Assembly: GCA_963712485.1 (NCBI GenBank)
Contig: CAVQID010000066.1
Span: forward strand, 1-64,000
Direction: 5' to 3'
DNA: 64,000 nt
From: JALORV01 sp963712485
Lineage (GTDB): Bacteria; Pseudomonadota; Gammaproteobacteria; Burkholderiales; Burkholderiaceae_F
Shown piece after piece: positions 37,701 to 46,390 of this stretch (its first letter is position 1; each line of letters begins with the position of its first letter). The notes under the pieces are model-generated. The model was not told where the DNA came from and made no database searches. It saw nothing but the letters and a program-made list of their open reading frames with translations. The translations under genes and the position numbers were made by a program.

Positions 37701-40442
37701 GCCGCGTGTCGGTGGCTTGCCCTTGGCCGCCTCGGCCAGGAAGCCCGCGAGCTTGAGGCGCTGCGCCTCGCCCCCGGACAGCGTCGGCACCGGCTGGCCC
37801 AGCCGTATGTACTCGAGTCCGACATCGACCAGTGGCGTCAGCACGCGCGCGACTTCGTTGTCGTCGCGGAAAAAGGCGAGCGCCTCGCTGACCGTCATGT
37901 CGAGCACGTCGGCTATGCTGGCGCGGCGCAGCGACGAGGGCCTGGCCGCCCCGGGCGCTTCGCGTGCCCCCGCCAGCGGAAGCGACGCGAGCGGAGGCGC
38001 CTGCACCTCGCGTTCCACCATGACCTCGAGCGTCTCCGGACGGAACCGCTTGCCATCGCAGTCCGGGCAACGCAGATAGACGTCGGAAAGGAACTGCATC
38101 TCGACGTGCTCGAAGCCGTTGCCGCCGCAGGTTGGGCAGCGGCCGTCACCCGAGTTGAACGAAAACGTGCCGGCCGTGTAGTTGCGTTCCTTCGCCAGGC
38201 GCGACTTCGCGAAGATGGCCCGGATCGCGTCGAACGCGCCGACGTAACTCGCCGGGTTGGAGCGCGTGGTCTTGCCGATCGGCGACTGATCGACGAACGC
38301 AACGTCGTCGAGCCAGTCGTCTCCGAACAGGCGGTCGTGTGCGCCGGGAGTCTCGCTCGCCTTGCCCTTGGCCTTCGCCAGCGCCGGGTAAAGCACGTCC
38401 TGGATCAGCGTCGACTTGCCGCTGCCGGAAACGCCGGTGACGCACACCATGCGCTTGAGCGGGATCTCGATGTCGACCGACTTCAGGTTGTGCTCGCGCG
38501 CACCTTGCAGTACCAGTCGTGGCGCGCTGGCCGGCACTGCGAGCGGCAGGCTGGAGTCGACGAACTGCCGGCCACCGAGGTAGCGCCCCGTCAGCGTCTC
38601 GGCGTGGGTCAGTTCCTCCGGCGTACCGTTGAAGACAATGTGACCGCCACGCTCGCCCGGTCCGGGCCCGATGTCGAGCACGCGGTCCGCGGCGAGCATC
38701 ACCTGCGGATCATGCTCGACGACGACCAGGGAATTGCCGGCGTCGCGCAGGCGATGCATCACCTCGACGACGCGGTGCATGTCGCGCGGATGCAGGCCGA
38801 TCGACGGCTCGTCGAGCACGAACAGCGTATTCACCAGCGAAGTGCCGAGCGCCGTCGTCAGGTTGATGCGCTGCACTTCACCGCCGGACAACGTGCGGCT
38901 CTGCCGATCGAGCGTCAGATAGCCGAGGCCGACGTCGACGAGGAAGGCGAGGCGTGCGCGCACTTCGTCGAGCAGCATCTCGGTGGCCTCGTCGAACGGC
39001 GGCGGCAAGGCGAGATGGTCGAAAAAACCCTTGACGCGCTCGATCGGCAGCAGCATGAGATCGTGCAGCGCCAGTCCGGGAAGTACGGCAAGCTGGTCGT
39101 CGCTCCAGTTCGCCCCCATCGGGAGATAGCGGCGGTAACGACCCGAACTTTCCAGCGCGTCCGCGGCCTCCTTCATTCCGCCGACCCGCCACAACAGCGC
39201 CTGCGGCTTCAGGCGCGCGCCGCCGCATGCGGGGCACGGTGTGTACGAGCGGTAGCGCGAGAGCAGCACGCGGATGTGCATCTTGTACGCCTTGCTCTCG
39301 AGCCACTCGAAGAACCGCTTGACGCCGTACCAGACGCCGGGCCAGCTCTTGTTCCAGCTCTTCCAGCCGGCCCCGCCCTCGATAACCCAGCGTCTCTGCT
39401 CGGCCGTCAGCTCGCGGAACGGCACGTCGAGCGGAATGCCGTCCTTGGCCGCCGATTTCTCGAGGTCGCGCTGGCTCTCGATGAACGACTTGGACTGGAA
39501 CGGCTTGATCGCGCCGTCGCGTAGCGACTTGCGCTCGTCCGGGATGACCAGGCCATAGTCGACGCCGATCACGCGCCCGAAGCCGCGGCAGGTGTCGCAG
39601 GCGCCGAGCGGCGAGTTGAACGAAAAGGTCGACGGATGGGGTGTCTCGTAATGGATGTCGCAGTCAGCACAGTGCAGGTCGGTCGAGTAACGGCTGACTG
39701 CGGTCACCGCGCCGTCGGCATCCATGTCGTGCACGTCGACGCGCCCGGCGCCGAGGCGCAGCGCACGCTCGACCGCATCGGCGACGCGCGAACGCTCGGC
39801 GCTGGCACGGAAGCGATCGGCGATGACGTCGAGCACCTTCGCCTCTCCTTGCTGCCGCTCGCCGAGCATCTTGCCGTAGCCCTGCGCATCGAGGTTCGCC
39901 CGGACTTCGTCCTCGCTGAAGTTCTTCGGGATGCGCACCGGGAACGTCACGGTCAGGCGCGGATCGCCGGCGGCCGCTGCACGCTCGAGCAGCGCCGCGA
40001 CGATGGAATCGACACTGTCGCGACGCACCGGCTGCGCACACCGGCGGCAGTACAGGCGGCCGGCCCGTGCAAACAGCAGCTTCAGGTGGTCGTTGAGCTC
40101 GGTCATCGTGCCGACCGTGCTGCGCGACGTGCGCACCGGGTTGGTCTGGTCGATCGCGATGGCGGGCGGCACGCCATCGATGCGGTCGACCGCCGGGCGG
40201 TCCATGCGGTCCAGAAACTGGCGGGCGTAGGGCGAGAACGTCTCGACATAGCGGCGCTGGCCCTCGGCATACAACGTGTCGAAGACCAGTGAGCTCTTGC
40301 CCGAGCCCGACACGCCGGTGACGACGACAAGTTCGCCGGTCGGGATGTCAAGGTCGAGATTGCGCAGGTTGTTCTGGCGCGCGCCGCGAATGCGGATCGT
40401 GTGCCGCGCGTCGCCAGACACGGGCTTGGGGTCGTCAGCCAT
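34707..40442 (-). CDS. uvrA: Double-length (tandem-fused) UvrA excinuclease ATPase
   Basis: A 1911-residue protein, twice the usual ~950, consisting of two UvrA copies in one chain. Four Walker A motifs GVSGSGKS(S/T) lie near residues 43, 669, 1066 and 1593. The first copy has the UvrB-binding start (FDTLYAEGQRRYVETFSPYA), a zinc module (CPACGGARLKP) and a second zinc module (CPTCGGNGFEHVEMQFLSD, CPDCDGKRF). The second copy repeats all of this (FNEGQRRYLESLNAYA, CPSCGASFPEPDPRLFSY, CDACEGQGMRTIEMSFLPD, CDVCGGARF). LSGGEAQRI signatures occur in each half. UvrA works as a dimer in nucleotide excision repair; a fused form would act as a built-in dimer. Similar long UvrA proteins are known in Burkholderiales. 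No SOS box was found upstream. Confidence 0.93.
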   Translation of the reverse strand: MADDPKPVSGDARHTIRIRGARQNNLRNLDLDIPTGELVVVTGVSGSGKSSLVFDTLYAEGQRRYVETFSPYARQFLDRMDRPAVDRIDGVPPAIAIDQTNPVRTSRSTVGTMTELNDHLKLLFARAGRLYCRRCAQPVRRDSVDSIVAALLERAAAAGDPRLTVTFPVRIPKNFSEDEVRANLDAQGYGKMLGERQQGEAKVLDVIADRFRASAERSRVADAVERALRLGAGRVDVHDMDADGAVTAVSRYSTDLHCADCDIHYETPHPSTFSFNSPLGACDTCRGFGRVIGVDYGLVIPDERKSLRDGAIKPFQSKSFIESQRDLEKSAAKDGIPLDVPFRELTAEQRRWVIEGGAGWKSWNKSWPGVWYGVKRFFEWLESKAYKMHIRVLLSRYRSYTPCPACGGARLKPQALLWRVGGMKEAADALESSGRYRRYLPMGANWSDDQLAVLPGLALHDLMLLPIERVKGFFDHLALPPPFDEATEMLLDEVRARLAFLVDVGLGYLTLDRQSRTLSGGEVQRINLTTALGTSLVNTLFVLDEPSIGLHPRDMHRVVEVMHRLRDAGNSLVVVEHDPQVMLAADRVLDIGPGPGERGGHIVFNGTPEELTHAETLTGRYLGGRQFVDSSLPLAVPASAPRLVLQGAREHNLKSVDIEIPLKRMVCVTGVSGSGKSTLIQDVLYPALAKAKGKASETPGAHDRLFGDDWLDDVAFVDQSPIGKTTRSNPASYVGAFDAIRAIFAKSRLAKERNYTAGTFSFNSGDGRCPTCGGNGFEHVEMQFLSDVYLRCPDCDGKRFRPETLEVMVEREVQAPPLASLPLAGAREAPGAARPSSLRRASIADVLDMTVSEALAFFRDDNEVARVLTPLVDVGLEYIRLGQPVPTLSGGEAQRLKLAGFLAEAAKGKPPTRGTLFLFDEPTTGLHFDDVAKLMRAFRKLLAAGHSLVVIEHNLDVISAADWLIDLGPEGGDGGGELVASGPPDAVIAQPRSHTGRELQAYRSAMADRRTRVNEPRSVYAAGRPLQTLLAARRPHRNVIQVCNAREHNLKSIDVEIPRDTFTVITGVSGSGKSTLAFDIIFNEGQRRYLESLNAYARSIVQPAGRPDVDAIYGIPPTVAIEQRTSRGGRKSTVATMTEVYHFLRLIYVKLGVQHCPDCNVAVTPQSFDAIVAQVMRESRGQHIGVLAPLVVNRKGVYTDLAKWAAARGHSHLRVDGVFLPTAKFPRIERFKEHTIELPVADFVVAPENEDRLRGALASALEHGHGVVTVVAPLQALQQSITRGDWGPALTQKSFSTKRACPSCGASFPEPDPRLFSYNSKHGWCGACFGTGLKLAGFDAEQSGEEVWWNAWYEGEEVACESCHGARLNPTALAVRFRGRSIAELARGAVAEARAFFDALALGGREGEIARDALAEIRSRLSFLEEVGLGYLALDRAAPTLSGGEAQRIRLAAQLGSNLQGVAYVLDEPTIGLHPRDNKILLDALQRLEAKGNTLIVVEHDEDTIRRAAHLIDIGPAAGVRGGRVVAQGSVDDLIAAPESTTGAFLKAPLAHPLHARRPVARVSPRLTVRDARMHNLRRVDAGFPLGRLTVVTGVSGSGKSTLARDVLLANLRGVVGQRNPKEQWTGCAGIEGWQDVDRVLEVDQTPIGKTPRSCPATYVGFWDAVRRLYADTLEARTRGYGASRFSFNTGGGRCDACEGQGMRTIEMSFLPDVKVLCDVCGGARFNEETLAVRWRERSIGDVLRMEIDEAASFFEHHRSIAHPLKLLQDVGLGYLTLGQPSPTLSGGEAQRIKLVTELSKVRDDVTRRGQITPRTLYVLDEPTVGLHMADVEKLVRVLHRLVDAGNTVIVIEHNLDVIAEADWIVDLGPEGGAGGGLVIAQCSPDDLPAKSTPTSRALRDFTEARLLHVA

Positions 40443-40631
40443 CGGGACTTGGGGTGCTGGCGCAGAGGGGCGCCTGGACGGGCATGTTACCCGCTCGCTG
40501 CGGACGCCTCTAACCGCAGCCCACGTTGGCCGCGGTCAGCGCCGGGTCACCGGTCGGCGCACGTCAGAGCTGGGCGTCGCGGCGACCTCGGCCACGCCGG
40601 GCAACGCCAGCAGGCCTGGCGCGACGTCCGG

Positions 40632-41159
40632 TCAATCGAGCCGGGTCTTCGTGTTGCCCGAGGCGAAACGCACGAAATCGTCGAACTGGCGTGTGATGAG
40701 GCCGGGCGTCGGACCGCGGTCCGATGTCTCGTCGCGGCGGTCGAACACCATGTCGGTACCGACCTGCAGCCGTATCCAGCGCGGGTAGTCATACATGTAC
40801 CCGGACAGGTGATCGATGATCATCATGCTGGTCCCGCCGGGCAGCAGCATCTGGATCGGCTGCATGTTGACGCCGCGCGACACGACGACGGCGCGCGCCA
40901 GCGGCAAGCCGTCGCGCCGGCATTCGACCACCAGCGGCGATGACGAACGGCGCACGCGCAGGTCGAACATCGGCGTCACGCCGACATAATGTGCCGAGGC
41001 GTTGTCCGCGCGACAGCTCATGCCTTCGACCACGCGTCCCTCTTTGTCGATCGTCTGGATATTGAGCTTCTGCGTTGAATCACCCGCAAGCGTCGCGCAG
41101 CCGGACAGCGCGGCAAGCGCCAGGACGGCCAGCAGGGAGCGGCAGGGCAGTCGGATCAT
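40632..41159 (-). CDS. Lipoprotein of unknown function
   Basis: A 175-residue predicted lipoprotein. From the chosen ATG, the signal LLAVLALAALSGC-AT ends in a lipobox. The mature region begins LAGDSTQKLNIQTID, a pattern seen in lipoproteins with a PEGA-like or immunoglobulin-like beta domain (CRADNASAHYVGVTP, RRSSSPLVVECRRDG). A hydrophobic stretch and HLSGYMYDYPRWIRLQV follow, resembling the C-terminus of small outer-membrane lipoproteins. No function is known. It sits 189 bases upstream of uvrA on the same strand. An upstream in-frame extension is arginine-rich and rejected. Confidence 0.75.
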   Translation of the reverse strand: MIRLPCRSLLAVLALAALSGCATLAGDSTQKLNIQTIDKEGRVVEGMSCRADNASAHYVGVTPMFDLRVRRSSSPLVVECRRDGLPLARAVVVSRGVNMQPIQMLLPGGTSMMIIDHLSGYMYDYPRWIRLQVGTDMVFDRRDETSDRGPTPGLITRQFDDFVRFASGNTKTRLD

Positions 41160-41353
41160 CGGCGGTCGGATGCGGGCATTGGCGGAGCGTTGTGCAGGCC
41201 AGCGTAGCGGCCGCGGCCCGCGCGCACCCTCCAGCAAACGGATTAGCCGTCAGCCGGATTCACCCCCTTTGGAGGTAGGTCCGGGGAGCCTCTGATGCGC
41301 GTCAAGCCTTCAGCGACGGGTTCCCGGACCATGCCTGCCGGAGCGAATTCGAC

Positions 41354-41696
41354 GTGAACCTGCTGCGCCTTTTCGGACCCGCCGTTGCGCTGCTGCTGCT
41401 GGCCGCGCACTTCGCCCGCGCCCAGTGGTGGCTGCCGGCCGGCATCAGCGTTGGCGCTCGTCGGTCTGCTCGCGATCCGCCGGCGCTGGGCCGCGCGGGC
41501 GGTGCAGGCGGCACTCGTACTGGGCGCGATCGAATGGCTGCGCACGCTGGCGGCGCTGGCAGCAACCCGCATCGCCATCGGCCAGCCCTATGCGCGACTG
41601 GTCGTGATCCTCGGCGTTGTGGCGGTGCTGACGCTGGCGAGCGCGCTGGTGTTCCGTTCGCGCGTGTTGCGGGAACGCTTCCGCCTCGACCGCTGA
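41354..41696 (+). pseudogene. Small integral membrane protein, frame disrupted
   Basis: From a GTG, one frame reads MNLLRLFGPAVALLLLAAHF then QWWLPAG. A second frame carries on with ALALVGLLAIRRRWAARAVQ, LGAIEWLRTLAALAA and VVILGVVAVLTLASALVFR to the stop. Joining them by removing one base (or adding two) near 41443-41453 gives a coherent ~113-residue protein with three or four membrane helices. Conserved tryptophans lie at the turns. The family is uncharacterised. The break may be a sequencing error. Confidence 0.55.
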
Positions 41697-41710
41697 GCCG
41701 GCGCCGGGTC

Positions 41711-42901
41711 TCAGCGACCGAGATACTTCTCGACCAGCCGGATCCAGAACGTCGCGCCGAGCGGAATCAGTTCGTCGTTGAAGTCGTAGCTCGGGTTGTG
41801 CAGCATGCAGGGACCGAGGCCGTGGCCGTTAGCGCGGTGCGACCCATCACCGTTGCCGATGAACACATAGGCGCCCGGGCGCACCTTCAGCATGAAGGCG
41901 AAGTCCTCGGAGCCCATGGTCGGCTCGAGTCCACGCACGACATTGTCCCGCCCGACGACGTCGTCCATGACCGAGGCAGCGAAATCCGCCTCGGCCGCAT
42001 GATTGACGGTCGGCGGGTAGTTCCAATGGAACTCGACGTGCGATTCCGCGCCGTAGGCGGCGGAAGTCATCTGCACGATGCGGCGCATATGCTCCTCGAC
42101 CTCGGCAGTCACCGCGTCACTGAAGGTCCGCACCGTCCCCGAGATACGCGCCGTTTCGGGAACGACATTGGTCGCCTCGCCGGCGTGGATCATCGTCACT
42201 GACAGCACGGCCGATTCGATCGGCTTCTTCACGCGCGTGATGATGGCCTGCAGTCCATTGACGACCTGCACGGCGACGAAGACCGGGTCGATGCCAAGAT
42301 GGGGCATCGCCGCGTGTGCGCCTTTGCCGTCGATGCGGATCTCGAATTCGTTGCTCGACGCCATCGCCGGCCCGGGCGCGACGCCGAACTGCCCGACCTT
42401 GAGGTTGGGCCAGTTGTGCATGCCGAACACGGCATCGCACGGGAAGCGTTCGAACAGGCCGTCGTCGATCATGCGCTGCGCACCCGCGCCGCCTTCCTCG
42501 GCCGGCTGGAATATCAGGTGGACCGTGCCGTCGAACGGCTTGGCTTCCGCGAGGTAGCGCGCCGCGGCCAGCAGCATCGCCGTGTGGCCATCATGGCCGC
42601 ACGCATGCATCTTGCCCGCGTGCTGCGAGCGGTGAGCGAAGTCGTTCACTTCCTGGATCGGCAGTGCGTCCATATCGGCGCGCAGACCGATCGAGCGACC
42701 CGACGTGCCATGACGGATCGTCCCGACGAGGCCGGTTCCGCCGAGTCCGCGGGTGACCTCGACGCCCCATTCAGCGAGCTTGGCCGCGACCACATCGCTG
42801 GTACGGTTTTCCTCGAAGCGAAGTTCGGGATGGGCATGGATATCACGACGGATCTGCTGGATCTCGGCGCGGAACTGGACTACCCGGTCGATCAGTTGCA
42901 T
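41711..42901 (-). CDS. M20 family amidohydrolase (hippurate hydrolase/IAA-amino-acid hydrolase-like)
   Basis: A 396-residue M20D enzyme. RRDIHAHPELRFEENRTS, RADMDALPIQEVND, MHACGHDGHTAMLL, FQPAEEGGAGAQRMIDDG, GKGAHAAMPHLGIDP and MGSEDFAFMLKVRPGAYVF are all typical, with the Cys/His/Glu metal ligands intact. It hydrolyses N-acyl amino acids in the cytoplasm. It is clearly related to the enzyme inside the second peptide-importer cluster. It is divergent from the ArgE-like gene on the other side of a short intergenic gap. Confidence 0.92.
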   Translation of the reverse strand: MQLIDRVVQFRAEIQQIRRDIHAHPELRFEENRTSDVVAAKLAEWGVEVTRGLGGTGLVGTIRHGTSGRSIGLRADMDALPIQEVNDFAHRSQHAGKMHACGHDGHTAMLLAAARYLAEAKPFDGTVHLIFQPAEEGGAGAQRMIDDGLFERFPCDAVFGMHNWPNLKVGQFGVAPGPAMASSNEFEIRIDGKGAHAAMPHLGIDPVFVAVQVVNGLQAIITRVKKPIESAVLSVTMIHAGEATNVVPETARISGTVRTFSDAVTAEVEEHMRRIVQMTSAAYGAESHVEFHWNYPPTVNHAAEADFAASVMDDVVGRDNVVRGLEPTMGSEDFAFMLKVRPGAYVFIGNGDGSHRANGHGLGPCMLHNPSYDFNDELIPLGATFWIRLVEKYLGR

Positions 42902-43067
42902 GGCAAAACCTCATTGGCGGACATTCATGCTACTCAACCGGGCCGACCGATGCACTTCGCGCTCTGGCGGCGCAGGAGGCCCTAGAATCGACCCGAACCC
43001 CGGGATCATCGAATGAACAAACCGCTGTCTGCAGCAGCGCTCGTGCCGTCGGCGGCGGCGCTGCGAG

Positions 43068-44225
43068 ATGATCGATCGGCTGATCGCGTTTCCGACGGTC
43101 AGCCGCGATTCAAATCTCGGCCTCATCGAATTTGCGCGGGATCACCTTGCACGGCTCGGCGTGCGGTCGCACCTCGTCTACGACGCCTCCAAGCGCAAGG
43201 CGAATCTCTTTGCGACGCTGGCGGACGACGCCGAGGCGGTTCGTACCGGCGGCATCGTGCTGTCGGGCCACAGCGACACCGTCCCCGTCGACGGCCAGGA
43301 CTGGTCCTCCGATCCCTTTCGAGCCCATCACGCGGACGGCCGTATCCATGGGCGCGGCACCGCGGACATGAAAGGTTTCATCGCCATCGCGCTGGCCTGG
43401 GCACCGCGCTTTCTCGCGGCCCAGCAGAGCATGCCGATCCATCTGGCACTGACCTACGACGAGGAAACGACCTTCATCGGCGTGCGCGAGCTGGTCGCCG
43501 ATCTGGCCGACCGCGGCATACACCCGGCGGGCTGCATTATCGGCGAGCCCACTGACATGAAGGCGATCGTTGCGCACAAAGGCAAGCGCGATCACCGCTG
43601 CCAGGTGCGTGGTCGGGAGTCGCACTCGGCATTGACGCCGAGCGGCGTCAATGCGATCGAGTTCGCCGCGCGCCTGATCCTCTACATCCGTGCGATGGCG
43701 GACCGCATGGCGCGCGAGGAGCCGCAAGACGCGCGGTTCGACGTGCCGCACACGACATTGCAGACCGGGGTGGTCTCGGGCGGCATCGCGGTGAATGTCG
43801 TGCCGCGCGACTGCGAGTTCATTTTCGAAATGCGCAACATCCCGGCGACGTCGCAGGACGACCTGTCGCGCGAAATCATCGCGCACGCCGAGCGTGTGCT
43901 GGTGCCCGAGATGCAGCGTGTGGCGGCCGATGCCGGCATCGAGTTCCAGCTCGGCATGGACGTGCCGGCCTTCGGCATCGCGCCTGACGATCCACTGGTC
44001 CGCTGGGCGCAGGACCTCGCGCGCACCGCGCATCTGGGGGCAGGCGCCGTCAGCTTCGGCACCGAAGCCAGCATCTTTTCGCAAGCGGGCATCCCGACGG
44101 TGGTTCTCGGGCCCGGCTCCATCGAACAGGCGCACAAGCCGGACGAATTCATCACGCTCGAACAGGTCGCGGCCTGTGAGCATTTCTTCGAGCGGCTGGT
44201 CGCCAGCCGCCCGCCGGCGCGCTAG
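43068..44225 (+). CDS. argE: Acetylornithine deacetylase (ArgE-like, M20 family)
   Basis: A 385-residue M20A metallopeptidase. It should convert N-acetylornithine to ornithine in arginine synthesis. Landmarks are FPTVSRDSNLGLIEF, VLSGHSDTVPVDGQ, DPFRAHHADGRIHGRGTADMKGF, TYDEETTFIGVREL, IIGEPTDMKAIVAHKG and FGTEASIFSQAGIPTVVLGPG. Metal ligands and the catalytic Glu are present. An upstream ATG (43013) in another frame encodes MNKPLSAAALVPSAAALR, which resembles the usual ArgE N-terminus. A one-base indel just before 43068 may therefore have cut off about 18 residues. The molybdoenzyme gene starts two bases after its stop. Confidence 0.85.
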   Translation: MIDRLIAFPTVSRDSNLGLIEFARDHLARLGVRSHLVYDASKRKANLFATLADDAEAVRTGGIVLSGHSDTVPVDGQDWSSDPFRAHHADGRIHGRGTADMKGFIAIALAWAPRFLAAQQSMPIHLALTYDEETTFIGVRELVADLADRGIHPAGCIIGEPTDMKAIVAHKGKRDHRCQVRGRESHSALTPSGVNAIEFAARLILYIRAMADRMAREEPQDARFDVPHTTLQTGVVSGGIAVNVVPRDCEFIFEMRNIPATSQDDLSREIIAHAERVLVPEMQRVAADAGIEFQLGMDVPAFGIAPDDPLVRWAQDLARTAHLGAGAVSFGTEASIFSQAGIPTVVLGPGSIEQAHKPDEFITLEQVAACEHFFERLVASRPPAR

Positions 44226-44227
44226 CC

Positions 44228-46309
44228 GTGGCCGAAGCGGACGATCGCCTGGAAGTCGTGCGTGCGGCCTGCCCGCACGACTGTCCCGACACCTGCGCGA
44301 TGCTCGTCACCGTACGGCACGACGGCGGCCGGCGCGTGGCGATCAAGATTGCGGGCGACCCGACGCACCCGACGACGGCCGGAACGCTGTGCACCAAGGT
44401 CAGCCGCTACCTCGAGCGCACCTACCACCCCGAGCGCCTGTTGCATCCGCTGCGGCGGATCGGCCGCAAGGGCGAGGGCCGGTTCGAGCGGGTCAGCTGG
44501 GATACGGCTCTCGACGAGATTGCCGCACGCCTCCATGCGATTGCTGCGATCGACCCGCAGCGCATCGTTCCGTACAGCTACGCCGGCACGATGGGCATGG
44601 TGCAGGGCGAGGCCATGGCGAGCCGCTTCTTTCACCGGCTCGGCGCGAGTTTCCTCGACCGCACGATCTGCGCGACCGCCGGCGGAGAGGCGCTTGCCGC
44701 GACGATCGGAACGCGCGACGGCACCGATATCGAGCAGTTCCAGAACGCAAAGCTGATCGTCTTCTGGGGGACTAACGCGATCGCCTCCAATTTGCACCTG
44801 TGGAGTCGGGCGCAGGAGGCCAAGCGGCACGGCGCCAAGCTGATCGCGATCGACCCGTACCGCTCGCTGACCGCAGAGAAGTGCCATCAGCACATCGCGC
44901 TGATGCCCGGCACCGACGGTGCGTTCGCGTTGGGTGTCATCCACGTGCTGGTGCGCGAAGGCTGGCTCGATCGCGACTACATCGAGCGCCATACCCTGGG
45001 ATTCGACGAACTGGCCGAGCGCGCGCTTGCATTCGATCCGACGCGCGTCGCGGCGATCTGCGGCATCGGGGCGGCGGAAGTCGAGGAGTTTGCACGGGAG
45101 TACTGGCAGATCCGGCCGGCGGCGATCCGGCTGAACTACGGCATGCAGCGTGCTGCCGGGGGCGGCAACGCCGTGCGCGCGGTGGCGTGCCTGCCGGCGC
45201 TTGCCGGGCACTGGCGTGATGCCGCCGGCGGAGTGTTGCTGTCCACCAGCGGCAACTACCCGGTGGATGCGGCGCGGCTCTACCGGCCGGACCTGCTTGG
45301 AGGCCGGTCACCGCGCACGATCAACATGTCGACGATCGGGCATGACCTGCTGCGGGCGAACCCGCCGATCGATGCGCTGATTGTCTACAACAGCAATCCG
45401 GTGGCTGTGGCACCGCAGTCGCGCGAGGTGGCGCAAGGTTTCGCGCGTGAGGACCTCTTTACGGTCGTGCTCGAGCAGTTTCAGACGGACACCGCCGATT
45501 ACGCCGACTTCATATTGCCGGCCACGACGCAGCTGGAGCATGTCGATGTGCACAAGTCGTACGGACACCTCTACCTGCTGGCCAACAATCCCGCCATCGA
45601 TCCGCTCGGCGAGGCGCTGCCGAACAGCGAGATCTTCCGCCGGCTGGCGGCGCGCATGGGCTTTCGCGAGTCGGCCTTTGCCGAGTCGGACGACGAGCTG
45701 GCCGCGCAGGCCTTCGCCCGCAGCGGCCCGACAAAGAAATTCGACTGGACCCGCCTGAAGCAGGCAGGCTGGGAACGCCTGGATCTGCCGCTGGACCATG
45801 CGCCGTTCGCGAACGGCCGGTTTCCGACACCGTCGGGCAAGTGCGAATTCCACAGCGCATCGCTGGAACGGCTGGGTGTCGAACCCGTACCGGCATATGT
45901 GCCACCGTTCGAGGGCCCGACGTCGAATCGCGAGCTGGCTCAACGCTTTCCACTGGCGCTGATCTCGCCGCCCGCCCGCAACTTCCTCAATTCTTCCTTC
46001 GTCAATGTCGCGAGCCTGCGCGCGACCGAAGGTGAGCCGAGCCTCGAGATGCATCCGTCGGATGCCGAGGCGCGGCGCATTGTCGATGGCGAAACCGTGC
46101 GCGTGTTCAACGATCGCGGCTCGCTGACGCTGCGTGTCCGCGTGACCGACCGCGCGCGGCCGGGATGCGTGGTGGCCCTGTCGATCTGGTGGAAGAAACT
46201 CGCTGCCGATGGCCGCAACGCCAACGAAGTCACCAGCCAGGCGCTGACCGACATCGGCCGCGGGCCGACGTTCTACGACTGTCTCGTGCAGGTCCAGCGG
46301 GTCGATTGA
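44228..46309 (+). CDS. Molybdopterin oxidoreductase with [4Fe-4S] centre
   Basis: A 693-residue member of the DMSO reductase/BisC superfamily (COG0243). The N-terminal cluster motif uses C15, C19, C23 and C55 (CPHDCPDTCAML, GTLCTKV). ERLLHPLRRIGRKGEGRFERVSWDTALDEI introduces the molybdopterin fold. FWGTNAIASNLHLW and KLIAIDPYRSLTAEKC line the cofactor site. The C-terminal dinucleotide-binding domain includes LALISPPARNFLNSSF and EPSLEMHPSDAEARRI. There is no Tat signal, so it is cytoplasmic. The start is GTG, two bases after argE, so the two are probably co-transcribed. The substrate is unknown. Confidence 0.9.
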   Translation: MAEADDRLEVVRAACPHDCPDTCAMLVTVRHDGGRRVAIKIAGDPTHPTTAGTLCTKVSRYLERTYHPERLLHPLRRIGRKGEGRFERVSWDTALDEIAARLHAIAAIDPQRIVPYSYAGTMGMVQGEAMASRFFHRLGASFLDRTICATAGGEALAATIGTRDGTDIEQFQNAKLIVFWGTNAIASNLHLWSRAQEAKRHGAKLIAIDPYRSLTAEKCHQHIALMPGTDGAFALGVIHVLVREGWLDRDYIERHTLGFDELAERALAFDPTRVAAICGIGAAEVEEFAREYWQIRPAAIRLNYGMQRAAGGGNAVRAVACLPALAGHWRDAAGGVLLSTSGNYPVDAARLYRPDLLGGRSPRTINMSTIGHDLLRANPPIDALIVYNSNPVAVAPQSREVAQGFAREDLFTVVLEQFQTDTADYADFILPATTQLEHVDVHKSYGHLYLLANNPAIDPLGEALPNSEIFRRLAARMGFRESAFAESDDELAAQAFARSGPTKKFDWTRLKQAGWERLDLPLDHAPFANGRFPTPSGKCEFHSASLERLGVEPVPAYVPPFEGPTSNRELAQRFPLALISPPARNFLNSSFVNVASLRATEGEPSLEMHPSDAEARRIVDGETVRVFNDRGSLTLRVRVTDRARPGCVVALSIWWKKLAADGRNANEVTSQALTDIGRGPTFYDCLVQVQRVD

Positions 46310-46390
46310 CGCCAGTCCCATTTGCGTCATGGCGGCCGTCGCCGGATCGGCCAGAATGACAGTGTGAAGGTGGAGGAGGGCGGGACCGAC

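Noticed and set aside
37299..39524. A 741-residue plus-strand open frame opposite uvrA
   Set aside because: It is a shadow of the UvrA repeats, rich in Arg/Ala/Gly and with no recognisable fold.
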